Below, in pieces: positions 1 through 7,074 of a stretch of 23,754 nt of DNA. This DNA is from an uncultured bacterium (GTDB lineage: Bacteria; Actinomycetota; Coriobacteriia; Coriobacteriales; Coriobacteriaceae). Below the pieces are notes generated by a model. The model had not been told where the DNA came from and did no database searches. It was given only the letters and a program-made list of their open reading frames with translations. Made by a program: the position numbers and the translations under genes. Within the stretch, counting starts at the first letter, position 1. Each line of letters begins with the position of its first letter. The stretch spans positions 1-23,754 of the forward strand of contig CAJMRD010000029.1 of NCBI GenBank assembly GCA_905215725.1. The letters run 5' to 3'.

Positions 1-1
1 T

Positions 2-22
2 GTTATCGGCATCAACGAGTAA
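2..22 (+). CDS. 3' end of an upstream gene (partial)
   Basis: The first bases read in frame as VIGINE followed by TAA at 20-22, just before an intrinsic terminator. That position makes it a plausible C-terminus of a gene lying mostly outside the window. Six residues are too few to name a product. Confidence 0.4.
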   Translation, partial: VIGINE

Positions 23-36
23 TTTCACTTTTTACA

Positions 37-75
37 AGGGCCTCGTCCGTAAGGGCGGGGCCTTTTCTTTTTTTC
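37..75 (+). terminator. Intrinsic terminator
   Basis: A 10-bp stem with G-U wobbles (39-48 with 53-62, loop GTAA) is followed by a T-rich run (63-74). It closes the transcript entering from the left and isolates the metallophosphoesterase gene. Confidence 0.85.
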
Positions 76-291
76 TCGTCTATGGTACGATAGGTGTATA
101 CTTTTTTATTTCCCTTTGTGCCAGGGGAAGGCTGCTGGTTTCATTGAGTCGAAAGCAGCCATTTCGGCGATGGTGATGTCTGTGTACAGAAGCCAATAGG
201 TTGACATGAATAACAACCTAGTCACGTAAAGATGATATGATTGTGCGGACGGGAGACTGTCCACAGCGGAATAGAAGCAGGAGGTTGTGAG
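76..291. other. Non-coding leader before the metallophosphoesterase gene
   Basis: About 215 AT-richer bases with no credible gene. It holds a hairpin, 130-136 with 154-160, whose stem extends through TTTC/GAAA if two G bases are bulged out; no T-run follows on either strand. A TATACT at 97-102 and a TTGACA at 201-206 could be promoter halves, but neither has a convincing partner at normal spacing. The transcription start of the downstream gene is therefore undetermined. Confidence 0.5.
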
Positions 292-1122
292 ATGAATGAA
301 GATAATCGCTGCAGCACTGTATTTCCGGCGCTGTGTCTGACGGCTGCCGGTGTGCTTGCACTTTTTCCGCGCCTTACGGTTCGCCGGTATCGGATTTTGA
401 CCAGAAAAATCGGCGTACCGTTCCGGTTGGCACTGTTGAGTGATTTGCACGGAACATGCTATGGGGCCGGGCAGTCGGAATTGCTGCGCAGATTGGTTCG
501 TGCACAACCTGACGCAGTACTGATGGCCGGAGATATGGCACCGGATTACGGTTCTCTCGACAGTTTGCAGGAACTCCTGCTTTCTCTTAGAGGGCGTTGG
601 CCTGTCTTTTATGTGAGTGGAAATCATGAGCTGGCCTATGGTCGTGAGAAGGAAGTAAAGGAATTGATGCGTGCTTTTGAGACAAATGTACTTGAAGGAT
701 GCACTGTGTATCTCAAAAAAGGCGGAGATAAAATTTCAATTGGCGGTATTGACGATCCGCAGACGGATTTGTATGGCTGTGGACGTGGATGGATGAGTCA
801 GCTATACCTTTGTGAACGTCAGCGTAATCCGAAGGTATTTCATGTTTTGCTCAGCCACAGACCGGAACACGTTTCTTTGTATGCGTCCTGCGGTTTTGAT
901 CTGGTTTTATGCGGACACGCACATGGGGGACAAGTGCGTATTCCGGGCCTGATCAATGGCCTTTATGCGCCCAACCAGGGAGTCTTTCCTCCATATGCCG
1001 GAGGTTTCTATCGAAAGGCAGGGACGGTTATGGTGGTCAGCCGTGGGCTTGCACGAAATTGTCTTCCGCGTGTATTCAATCCGCCGGAACTTGTGTTCAT
1101 TGATTTGCTTCCGGTTGAGTAA
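292..1122 (+). CDS. Membrane-anchored metallophosphoesterase (YkuE/YaeI-like)
   Basis: A 276-residue calcineurin-like phosphoesterase. The metal-binding motifs appear in order: DLH (D51, H53), GD (D81), GNHE (111-113), SHRPEH (H189) and GHAHGG (H209, H211). Residues about 8-30 form one hydrophobic segment followed by basic residues, suggesting a membrane anchor with the active domain outside. This family includes B. subtilis YkuE and E. coli YaeI; some members cleave phosphodiesters in lipids such as UDP-diacylglucosamine, but the substrate here is unknown. I chose the ATG at 292 because AGGAGG lies just upstream; an in-frame TTG at 241 has no ribosome site. It is a single gene between a terminator and the ribU promoter. 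Its GC content and codon choice (AGA, AAA, TTG) differ from the strongly GC3-biased genes after it, suggesting later acquisition. Family assignment is firm; substrate is not. Confidence 0.88.
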   Translation: MNEDNRCSTVFPALCLTAAGVLALFPRLTVRRYRILTRKIGVPFRLALLSDLHGTCYGAGQSELLRRLVRAQPDAVLMAGDMAPDYGSLDSLQELLLSLRGRWPVFYVSGNHELAYGREKEVKELMRAFETNVLEGCTVYLKKGGDKISIGGIDDPQTDLYGCGRGWMSQLYLCERQRNPKVFHVLLSHRPEHVSLYASCGFDLVLCGHAHGGQVRIPGLINGLYAPNQGVFPPYAGGFYRKAGTVMVVSRGLARNCLPRVFNPPELVFIDLLPVE

Positions 1123-1138
1123 TTACGAAAAAAACAGC

Positions 1139-1167
1139 TTGACAAATCCTTCACAGGGTGCTATGCT
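1139..1167 (+). promoter_or_regulatory. Promoter of the riboflavin-uptake operon
   Basis: Perfect -35 TTGACA (1139-1144), a 17-bp spacer, and -10 TATGCT (1162-1167) preceded by an extended -10 TG (1159-1160). Transcription should start near 1174, just ahead of the FMN aptamer. Confidence 0.88.
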
Positions 1168-1186
1168 AGTACCGTCATTTAAATAG

Positions 1187-1373
1187 CTGTCTTCGGGGCG
1201 GGGTGGAATTCCCCACTGGCGGTAAATCGGGCGGTGCCAAACGGCGCCGTGGAGCAGGCGAGGCGTCTGCGACCGAGCCGATGAGTCCGCGACCCGAGCG
1301 TGTGTTGGTTCGCATGCCGGCTGAACTGGTGAGATCCCAGTACCAACGGTTAGAGTCCGGATGAAAGAGGCAG
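1187..1373 (+). promoter_or_regulatory. FMN riboswitch (RFN element)
   Basis: Contains the conserved RFN blocks: the GGGGC-GGGTG-AATTCCCC-CTGGCGGT region at about 1194-1226, the GAGTCCGCGAC block at 1283-1293, and the final CCAGTACCAACGG to AGTCCGGATGAAAGA region at 1337-1368. The closing P1 helix can pair 1187-1194 with 1364-1373. That 3' strand runs into the strong ribosome site at 1368-1379 (AGGCAGGTGATC). No separate terminator hairpin lies between the aptamer and the start codon. I infer that FMN binding blocks translation of ribU by hiding the ribosome site, rather than by terminating transcription. Confidence 0.95.
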
Positions 1374-1381
1374 GTGATCTT

Positions 1382-1972
1382 ATGTCTGAACAGTCGCAGC
1401 ATATCCATTTTGAGAACACGAATAGGTGGAGCACCAAACAGCTCGTTACCATGGCGCTGATGTGTGCCTTGAGCGCGTTGTTTATGTATGTGCAGCTACC
1501 CATCCTTCCTTCGGCGCCGTTTTTGACGTATGACCCGTCGCTGGTACCGGCGATGGTGTGCGGGTTTGCGTATGGTCCTGGCGCCGGCACTGCTGTTGCC
1601 GCTATGGCTATCGTTATCCATGCGCTTACCACGGGCGATTGGGTCGGTGCGCTTATGAACTTGGTTGCTACGCTGGGTTATATTCTGCCCGCGGCTATCG
1701 TGTACCAGAAGATGCATACCTATAAGGGTGCTGTGATTGGCCTGGTGCTCGGCGTCATTGCCGCTACGGTGCTGTCTATGGTTGCAAACCTTACCATTGG
1801 CGTATGGTTCTGGTATGGCTCGGTCGATGTGATCGCCCCGCTCATGATTCCTGCCGTGCTGCCGTTCAACCTTATCAAGACCGTGCTTAACTCGGTGTTG
1901 ACACTGGCGGTGTATAAAGCGGTCTCCAACCTCATCACGCCTAAAAAGGACCAGGTCAAAGGCCGCGCATGA
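1382..1972 (+). CDS. ribU: ECF transporter riboflavin-binding S component RibU
   Basis: A 196-residue hydrophobic protein with about six membrane segments. It is the substrate-capture subunit of an energy-coupling-factor importer for riboflavin. The family-typical segment APFLTYDPSLVPAMVCGFAY (about residues 46-65) resembles the RibU region that begins the riboflavin site, and the FMN riboswitch directly upstream independently supports the substrate. The start is the ATG at 1382, preceded by a near-perfect anti-16S match (1368-1379); an in-frame ATG at 1361 lies inside the aptamer and is unlikely. The gene ends in ATGA, overlapping the start of the ATPase gene by 4 bases, so translation is probably coupled. 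Regulation by intracellular FMN is strongly supported. Confidence 0.93.
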   Translation: MSEQSQHIHFENTNRWSTKQLVTMALMCALSALFMYVQLPILPSAPFLTYDPSLVPAMVCGFAYGPGAGTAVAAMAIVIHALTTGDWVGALMNLVATLGYILPAAIVYQKMHTYKGAVIGLVLGVIAATVLSMVANLTIGVWFWYGSVDVIAPLMIPAVLPFNLIKTVLNSVLTLAVYKAVSNLITPKKDQVKGRA

Positions 1973-3873
1973 TTGAGTGTCGGGGCGTTTCCTTTAGCTA
2001 TGACGGTGCCGCCCAGGCGCTTGACGGCATCGATCTGAGCATTAAGGACGGCGAGTTTTTCTGCATCCTCGGTGGCAATGGGTCGGGTAAGTCGACGTTT
2101 GCCAAGCATCTGAATGCGCTGCTGCAGCCCGATGCGGGCACGGTGCGCATCAACGGCATGGATGCGTCCGACCCCGAGCTGGTCTACGACATTCGTTCGA
2201 CCGCGGGCATGGTATTCCAGAATCCCGATGACCAGCTGGTGGCAACGCTTGTCGAAGATGACGTTGCGTTCGGTCCCGAAAACCTTGGCGTGCCATCGGC
2301 GCAAATTGCGCAGCGCGTACGCGAGGCGCTGAAGGGCGTGGGCCTGGTGGGCTTTGAGCGCCACGAGACCCATGCGCTTTCGGGCGGCCAAAAGCAGCGC
2401 GTGGCGCTTGCCGGCGTGCTCGCCATGGAACCGCGCGTGCTCATATTGGACGAGGCTTCCTCGATGCTCGATCCGCGTGGACGCAAGGGCCTCATGAAGG
2501 CTTGCCGCGCGTTGCACGCTCGCGGCATGACCATCGTGATGATTACGCACTTTATGGAAGAGGCTGCCGAGGCCGATCGTGTCGCCGTGTTTCAGACGGG
2601 ACGAGTTGCCATGCTGGGCACGCCCGATGAGATTCTGACGCGGGCGAATGAACTCGTTCAGCTCAACCTTGACATGCCAGAGTCGTGCCGTTTGGGCATG
2701 GCACTTCGTGCGAAGGGCGTGTCCGTTTGCGCGCAGGTGCGTGAGGCGGATATGGTCGCCGAGATTGCGCAGGCTTATGCCGAGCGGAGTGGGGCAGGCA
2801 CCGCGGGGCAGTCTTCCGCATCCCAGTTGGAAATCGCTGACGGCGCTGTTCCGGTAGACAACGAGGGGAACGCGTCGGAGCCCGTCGTCGAGCTATCCCA
2901 TGTTTCGTACAGTTATTCGCTCAGTCCGCGCGAGCGCCGCCGCTGGCATAAGCGCTCGGCCACTGCGGGCAAATCGAGCAAACAGGTTCTCTGGGGAAAC
3001 GACCCAAGCAGCCCGTGGGCGCTGCGCGATGTATCGCTGACGGTGCGTCGCGGCGAGTTCCTGGGGCTAGCAGGCCATACCGGTTCGGGTAAATCGACGC
3101 TGGTCCAGCATCTCAACGGGCTGATCCGTCCGCAGGAGGGAAGCGTTTGCGCGCTGGGGCTCGACCTATCAAACAAGAAAGACGCCGCTGCGGTTAAGGC
3201 CAAGGTCGGCGTGGTGTTTCAGTATCCTGAGCGTCAGCTGTTTGCCGAAACCGTGGCGCAGGACGTGGCGTTTGGTCCGCACAACCTTGGCTTGCCGCAA
3301 GATGAAGTCGACCGTCGTGTCGAGTCATCGCTCTCACGCGTGGGCCTCGACCTTTCCACGGTCGGCGACAAGAGTCCCTTTGAGCTTTCGGGCGGTCAGC
3401 AACGGCGCGTGGCATTCGCCGGCGTGCTCGCCATGGAGCCCGAAGTCCTGGTGCTCGATGAACCCATGGCGGGGCTCGATCCGGCTGCGCGCAGGGATTT
3501 CCTAGGGCTCATCGATCGACTTCACCGCGATGGCCTGACCGTTGTCATGGTTTCGCACAGCATGGATGACCTGGCCAATTGCTGCGACCGTATCGTCGTA
3601 ATGAACGAAGGTGCGGTATTTGCCGAGGGAACCCCCGTGCAGGTGTTTGCGCATGCCGATGAGCTCAAGTCGATCGGCTTGGGCGTACCTGCTGCTCAGC
3701 GCATGGCGTTGGCGCTCGCGGAAGCGGGCGTGCCGCTGCGTCGCGGCGGGCTCTATACGGTTGAGTCGTTGGCCGACGAGTTGGTAGATTTGCTGATCGG
3801 TCGCTCGGACGGTCCTTCTAACGTCGCGGACATTGCTAAATCCAAGACGGTCGCGCGAGAGGAGGGCTGCTGA
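1969..3873 (+). CDS. ecfA: Fused ECF transporter ATPase (EcfA1-EcfA2)
   Basis: A 634-residue protein with two complete ABC ATPase domains joined by a linker of roughly 70 residues. Domain 1 (about 1-235) has Walker A GGNGSGKST (35-43), Q84, signature LSGGQ (137-141), Walker B with E162, and H194; it resembles EcfA1. Domain 2 (about 305-565) has Walker A GHTGSGKST (369-377), Q418, LSGGQ (473-477), LVLDEP with E498, and H530; it resembles EcfA2. Both sites look catalytically complete. In many Firmicutes these are two separate adjacent genes. The linker (about 265-345) is rich in Ser, Ala, Gly and charged residues and contains an Arg-rich patch. The gene overlaps ribU (ATGA) and ecfT (TGATG), forming one translationally coupled unit that powers vitamin import at the membrane. 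Confidence 0.95.
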   Translation: MIECRGVSFSYDGAAQALDGIDLSIKDGEFFCILGGNGSGKSTFAKHLNALLQPDAGTVRINGMDASDPELVYDIRSTAGMVFQNPDDQLVATLVEDDVAFGPENLGVPSAQIAQRVREALKGVGLVGFERHETHALSGGQKQRVALAGVLAMEPRVLILDEASSMLDPRGRKGLMKACRALHARGMTIVMITHFMEEAAEADRVAVFQTGRVAMLGTPDEILTRANELVQLNLDMPESCRLGMALRAKGVSVCAQVREADMVAEIAQAYAERSGAGTAGQSSASQLEIADGAVPVDNEGNASEPVVELSHVSYSYSLSPRERRRWHKRSATAGKSSKQVLWGNDPSSPWALRDVSLTVRRGEFLGLAGHTGSGKSTLVQHLNGLIRPQEGSVCALGLDLSNKKDAAAVKAKVGVVFQYPERQLFAETVAQDVAFGPHNLGLPQDEVDRRVESSLSRVGLDLSTVGDKSPFELSGGQQRRVAFAGVLAMEPEVLVLDEPMAGLDPAARRDFLGLIDRLHRDGLTVVMVSHSMDDLANCCDRIVVMNEGAVFAEGTPVQVFAHADELKSIGLGVPAAQRMALALAEAGVPLRRGGLYTVESLADELVDLLIGRSDGPSNVADIAKSKTVAREEGC

Positions 3874-4673
3874 TGGAGGCGTTTTCGTTTGGCAGTTACT
3901 ATCCCGGCGATAGTGCAATCCACCGCCTGGACCCGCGAACCAAGTTGCTCTTGGGCTTTGTGTTTCTGATCACGACGCTCACGGTCAGCAGCTTCCGCGG
4001 ACTGGCCTCGGTCGCAATTTTCGTTGTCCTGCTCTATACCGTGTCCCGGGTGCCGTTGTGCCGGGTCCTATCATCGATGGCGCCGCTGCTGGCAATCGTC
4101 GTCGTGGTCGCGGTGCTCAACTTGTTTACCGATCAGAGTGGGCGCATCCTGTGGCAGCTCGGCTTTCTGCAGATAAGCGAGGGCTCACTGCGTTCTGCCG
4201 CCTTTATGGCGTGCCGCCTGACGTTGATGATGGCCGGCATGAGCGCCATTACACTCACCACGCCGACGCTCGACCTCACCGCGGGCTTTGAGCGCCTGCT
4301 CGCGCCGTTTGCGCGTGTGGGACTTCCTGCGCACGAGCTCGGCATGATCATGGGTATCGCGCTGCGCTTTATGCCGCAGTTTGCCACCGAGATGAAGCAG
4401 ACGGCCGATGCGCAGGCGAGCCGCGGTGCGCGCATGACGGGCGGTCCGCTCGGCGGCGTGCGTATGCTCGGCAGTGTGGCGATTCCGCTGTTCACGGGCG
4501 TGTTCCGCCATGCCGAGACGCTGTCTGCCGCCATGGATGCACGCTGCTATCACGGCGAGCAGGGCCGCACGCGCCTGCATGCGCTTGCATTTGGCCGCGG
4601 CGATGCGTTGGCGGCGGTGGTGACGGCGTTGCTGCTCATCTGCGTCATCGTCATCAACCTTCAACTTGTTTAG
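3873..4673 (+). CDS. ecfT: ECF transporter transmembrane component EcfT
   Basis: A 266-residue integral membrane protein that couples the ATPases to the substrate-binding S component. It begins with the family-typical FGSYYPGDSAIHRLDPRTKL and has hydrophobic segments at about 25-60, 68-85, 110-130, 150-168 and 245-265. The two cytoplasmic coupling motifs are SRG (183-185, within QASRGARM) and ARCY (223-226, in place of the usual ARGY). The start codon overlaps the ATPase stop (TGATG), with GGAGG-type ribosome signals inside the preceding gene. With RibU and the fused ATPase it makes a complete four-domain ECF importer. The same EcfT could also serve S components encoded elsewhere. Confidence 0.93.
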   Translation: MEAFSFGSYYPGDSAIHRLDPRTKLLLGFVFLITTLTVSSFRGLASVAIFVVLLYTVSRVPLCRVLSSMAPLLAIVVVVAVLNLFTDQSGRILWQLGFLQISEGSLRSAAFMACRLTLMMAGMSAITLTTPTLDLTAGFERLLAPFARVGLPAHELGMIMGIALRFMPQFATEMKQTADAQASRGARMTGGPLGGVRMLGSVAIPLFTGVFRHAETLSAAMDARCYHGEQGRTRLHALAFGRGDALAAVVTALLLICVIVINLQLV

Positions 4674-4703
4674 GCGCGATTCGAGCGCAAGAAAGGGGTC
4701 CCT

Positions 4704-5150
4704 ATGACCGACAACGACCGCACGGCTCAGCTTGAGCGCGCCTGTTCGTATCTCAGGCGCATTCCGGCGTGGTATCTGGCCACGACCGATGTAGCCGACG
4801 GGCATCAGCCTCGCGTGAGGCCGTTTTCGTTTGCCATGGTCGATGACGGTAAACTGTGGTTTTGTACGTCGCGCGACAAAGATGTGTGGGCGGAGCTGAG
4901 CGCGAATCCCAAGTTTGAGCTCTCGGGCTGGAAGCCGGGGGAATGTTGGATCGTATTGACCGGCGAAGCCGCACTTGAGGACGACGCAGTTGCGAGCGAC
5001 AAGGTGCGTCAAGCGGGTTTTAAGCACATGGTGGGCATTGGCGAGGAACACGAGAGTGCCAACGACGGCCGTCTTGCTTTCTTTTCGGTCCGCAACATTG
5101 CCGCGCGCTTCTGTGATATCGACGGCAGCGAGGAGCGCCTGGAGCTCTAG
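4704..5150 (+). CDS. Pyridoxamine 5'-phosphate oxidase-like FMN-binding split-barrel protein (copy 1)
   Basis: A 148-residue protein of the FMN-binding split-barrel superfamily. The pattern IPAWYLATT, then RVRPFSFAMVDDGKLWFCTS, then KDVWAELSANPKFELSGW follows the usual strand order of these small flavoproteins, in which the R-P-F and T-S segments contact the FMN phosphate. The exact reaction cannot be read from sequence; members reduce nitro compounds, F420- or flavin-linked substrates, or simply bind FMN or heme. It starts 30 bases after ecfT behind GAAAGGGG, so it may be cotranscribed with the riboflavin importer. It is clearly paralogous to the next gene, with a two-residue indel near ATTDVADG. 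Confidence 0.85.
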   Translation: MTDNDRTAQLERACSYLRRIPAWYLATTDVADGHQPRVRPFSFAMVDDGKLWFCTSRDKDVWAELSANPKFELSGWKPGECWIVLTGEAALEDDAVASDKVRQAGFKHMVGIGEEHESANDGRLAFFSVRNIAARFCDIDGSEERLEL

Positions 5151-5201
5151 CGCGTCTCAAATTAACTACCCGTTCTGAATTAGCTAATGCCAGGAGGACA
5201 C

Positions 5202-5612
5202 ATGGACGGATTGAATACGGTGTTGGAGTATCTGACGTCAGTGCCGGCATGGTATTTGGCGACGAGCGTTGACGGACAGCCGCATGTGCGTCCGTTTTCG
5301 TTTGCGCAGATCCAGGACGGCAAGCTGTGGTTTGTAACGGCGCGCACCAAAGATGTGTGGCAGGAGCTGCTGCAAAATCAGCGCTTTGAGGCCACGAGTT
5401 GGTGGCCGGGCCATGGCTGGCTCATCTTGCGCGGGCGTGCCGGCTTGGATGACCGGGCTTTAGACAAAATGCGCGAAGCCGGGTGGAAGCATCTAGAGCG
5501 CCTGGGCGAGCACTATGAGGGGCCTAACGACCCCACGCTCGTCTTCTTTAGCGTCGAGGATCCCGAGGCTTTTATCTGCAATCACGACGAATGGGTGCCG
5601 GTCGAGCTCTAG
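5202..5612 (+). CDS. Pyridoxamine 5'-phosphate oxidase-like FMN-binding split-barrel protein (copy 2)
   Basis: A 136-residue paralogue of the preceding protein, sharing PAWYLAT, VRPFSFA, DGKLWF, KDVW.EL and FFSV in the same order. I start it at the ATG at 5202 because AGGAGG lies at 5192-5197; an in-frame ATG at 5187 contains that ribosome site and has none of its own. Binding of FMN is expected from the family; the substrate is unknown. The two copies probably arose by tandem duplication. Their position behind a riboflavin uptake operon suggests flavin-dependent proteins expressed under the same FMN control if transcription reads through from ecfT. Confidence 0.85.
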   Translation: MDGLNTVLEYLTSVPAWYLATSVDGQPHVRPFSFAQIQDGKLWFVTARTKDVWQELLQNQRFEATSWWPGHGWLILRGRAGLDDRALDKMREAGWKHLERLGEHYEGPNDPTLVFFSVEDPEAFICNHDEWVPVEL

Positions 5613-5649
5613 CCAGCTGGCTCATCCTAACAACTTGGTTTTCGCATGG

Positions 5650-5703
5650 GCGGGCCCCGTATTGCCCGACGCCGTTAGGAGCGCCGGTCAATACGGGGCC
5701 CGC
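5650..5703 (+). terminator. Long hairpin after the flavin-protein pair, probable terminator
   Basis: A perfect 15-bp inverted repeat pairs 5650-5664 with 5689-5703, enclosing a 24-base loop. Only a weak T-rich stretch follows (TCCATTTGTC), so termination efficiency is uncertain. It separates the riboflavin region from the arg promoter. Confidence 0.65.
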
Positions 5704-5746
5704 TCCATTTGTCAATTCCTTCAAGCGAATGTGTCGGGAATGTTTC

Positions 5747-5786
5747 AATGCATGAATATGCAAGCCATTTACGTGTTCATGCATCT
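5747..5786 (+). promoter_or_regulatory. ArgR operator: two ARG boxes
   Basis: Box 1 (TGCATGAATATGCA, 5749-5762) is itself a palindrome and matches the Bacillus-type CATGAATA consensus. Box 2 lies on the other strand around TTCATGCAT (5776-5784). TGCATGAA at 5749 and TTCATGCA at 5776 form an outer inverted repeat. Box centres are about 22 bp apart, two helical turns, as expected for an ArgR hexamer binding paired boxes. The site covers the -35 region of the argC promoter, fitting repression when arginine is plentiful. Confidence 0.8.
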
Positions 5787-5791
5787 TTTGG

Positions 5792-5800
5792 TGCTAAAGT
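5792..5800 (+). promoter_or_regulatory. argC promoter, extended -10
   Basis: TGCTAAAGT: TG at 5792-5793 and a -10 TAAAGT at 5795-5800. No good -35 lies 17 bp upstream, where ARG box 2 sits. The TGn-type -10 matches other promoters in this window. Confidence 0.6.
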
Positions 5801-5869
5801 TTCAACCCACTTCATAACGACCGCTGCGAAATGCGCATCGGTGCATAAATCGCAGACAAGGAGTCTGAT

Positions 5870-6940
5870 ATGTCTTTAAAGGTTGGAATCGTCGGCGCGG
5901 CTGGATATGCCGGAGCCGAGCTCATTCGCCTCGTGCTCGGCCATCCCGAGTTTGAACTTGTCGCCATTACGTCCAACGCCGATGCCGGCCAGCCGCTGTC
6001 TGCGGTGTATCCGAGCTTTGCCGGCGTGAGCGATCTGGTTTTCACCACGCATGACGCCCCCGAGCTCAAGAGCTGCGATGCGGTTTTTCTTGCCGTGCCG
6101 CACACGGCTGCCATGGCACAGGTGCCCGCGCTGCTTGCATCGGGCGTCTCCTGCTTTGATCTTTCGGCCGACTACCGCCTGAACGACGCGTCCGTCTTTG
6201 AGACGTGGTATGCCGCCGAGCATACGAGCCCCGAGCTGCTCAAGACCCGTGCCTTTGGCCTGCCCGAGCTATTCTGCCGGGACTTGGAGACCGCCGCATC
6301 CGACCATGCCGACGGCAAACCCGTGCTGGTCGCCTGCGCCGGTTGCTATCCCACCGCAACGAGCCTTGCCGCCGCGCCCGCCGTGCGCGCTGGCTGGGTT
6401 GCCCAGAGCGGCCCCGTGATCGTTGATGCCATCAGCGGTGTGACGGGTGCCGGCAAGTCCTGCAACGCTCGTACGCATTTTTGCAGCGCCGACGAGAACC
6501 TGGAAGCCTATGGCGTGGGCAAGCATCGCCACACGCCCGAGATTGAGCAAATCCTTGGCCTGACCGATCGCGTCGTCTTCACCCCGCATCTGGCACCGCT
6601 CAAGCGCGGCCTGCTCTCCACGGTGACGCTGCCGCTCACGCCGCAGGCCATCGACTCCCTGGCTCTTGAGGATGTCGTCGACTATTACAAGCAGTTCTAC
6701 GCTGGACGCACCTTTGCGCGCGTGCTCGATGCCGGCCAGCAGCCCAAGACGGCTTCGGTCGTCGGCACCAACGCCGCCCAGATTGGCCTCGCGCTCAACA
6801 AGCGCGCGGGCGTGCTGGTGGCGACGGGCGCCATCGACAATCTGTGCAAGGGCGCTGCGGGCCAAGCGGTCCAGTGCGCCAACATCGTCTTTGGCTTTGA
6901 CGAGCGACGAGGCTTGCCCACAGTGGCGTGCCCGGTGTAG
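5870..6940 (+). CDS. argC: N-acetyl-gamma-glutamyl-phosphate reductase
   Basis: A 356-residue NADPH-dependent reductase converting N-acetylglutamyl 5-phosphate to the semialdehyde, the third step of ornithine/arginine synthesis. The N-terminus has the dinucleotide-binding GAAGYAG (9-15). The catalytic cysteine is C159 in ACAGCYPTA, where most relatives have NPGCYPT. The KHRHTPEI segment holds the conserved active-site His region. The start is the ATG at 5870, with AAGGAG 8 bases upstream. It is the first gene of argC-argJ-argB-argD and directly follows an ArgR operator, so arginine repression is expected. Confidence 0.95.
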   Translation: MSLKVGIVGAAGYAGAELIRLVLGHPEFELVAITSNADAGQPLSAVYPSFAGVSDLVFTTHDAPELKSCDAVFLAVPHTAAMAQVPALLASGVSCFDLSADYRLNDASVFETWYAAEHTSPELLKTRAFGLPELFCRDLETAASDHADGKPVLVACAGCYPTATSLAAAPAVRAGWVAQSGPVIVDAISGVTGAGKSCNARTHFCSADENLEAYGVGKHRHTPEIEQILGLTDRVVFTPHLAPLKRGLLSTVTLPLTPQAIDSLALEDVVDYYKQFYAGRTFARVLDAGQQPKTASVVGTNAAQIGLALNKRAGVLVATGAIDNLCKGAAGQAVQCANIVFGFDERRGLPTVACPV

Positions 6941-7074
6941 CACATTCGATTGTTAACGATTTGGTAGTCGGGCATCGAGTGGGGCGCCACTCTTAAGCTG
7001 GTCTCATGATCACGACCGGCATGGCGCACCAACCGATGTCCGTTTTTTGTTTGACATAAGGAGTCATAAAGACG

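Noticed and set aside
201..206. TTGACA as a -35 for the metallophosphoesterase gene
   Set aside because: No -10 at 16-18 bp spacing.
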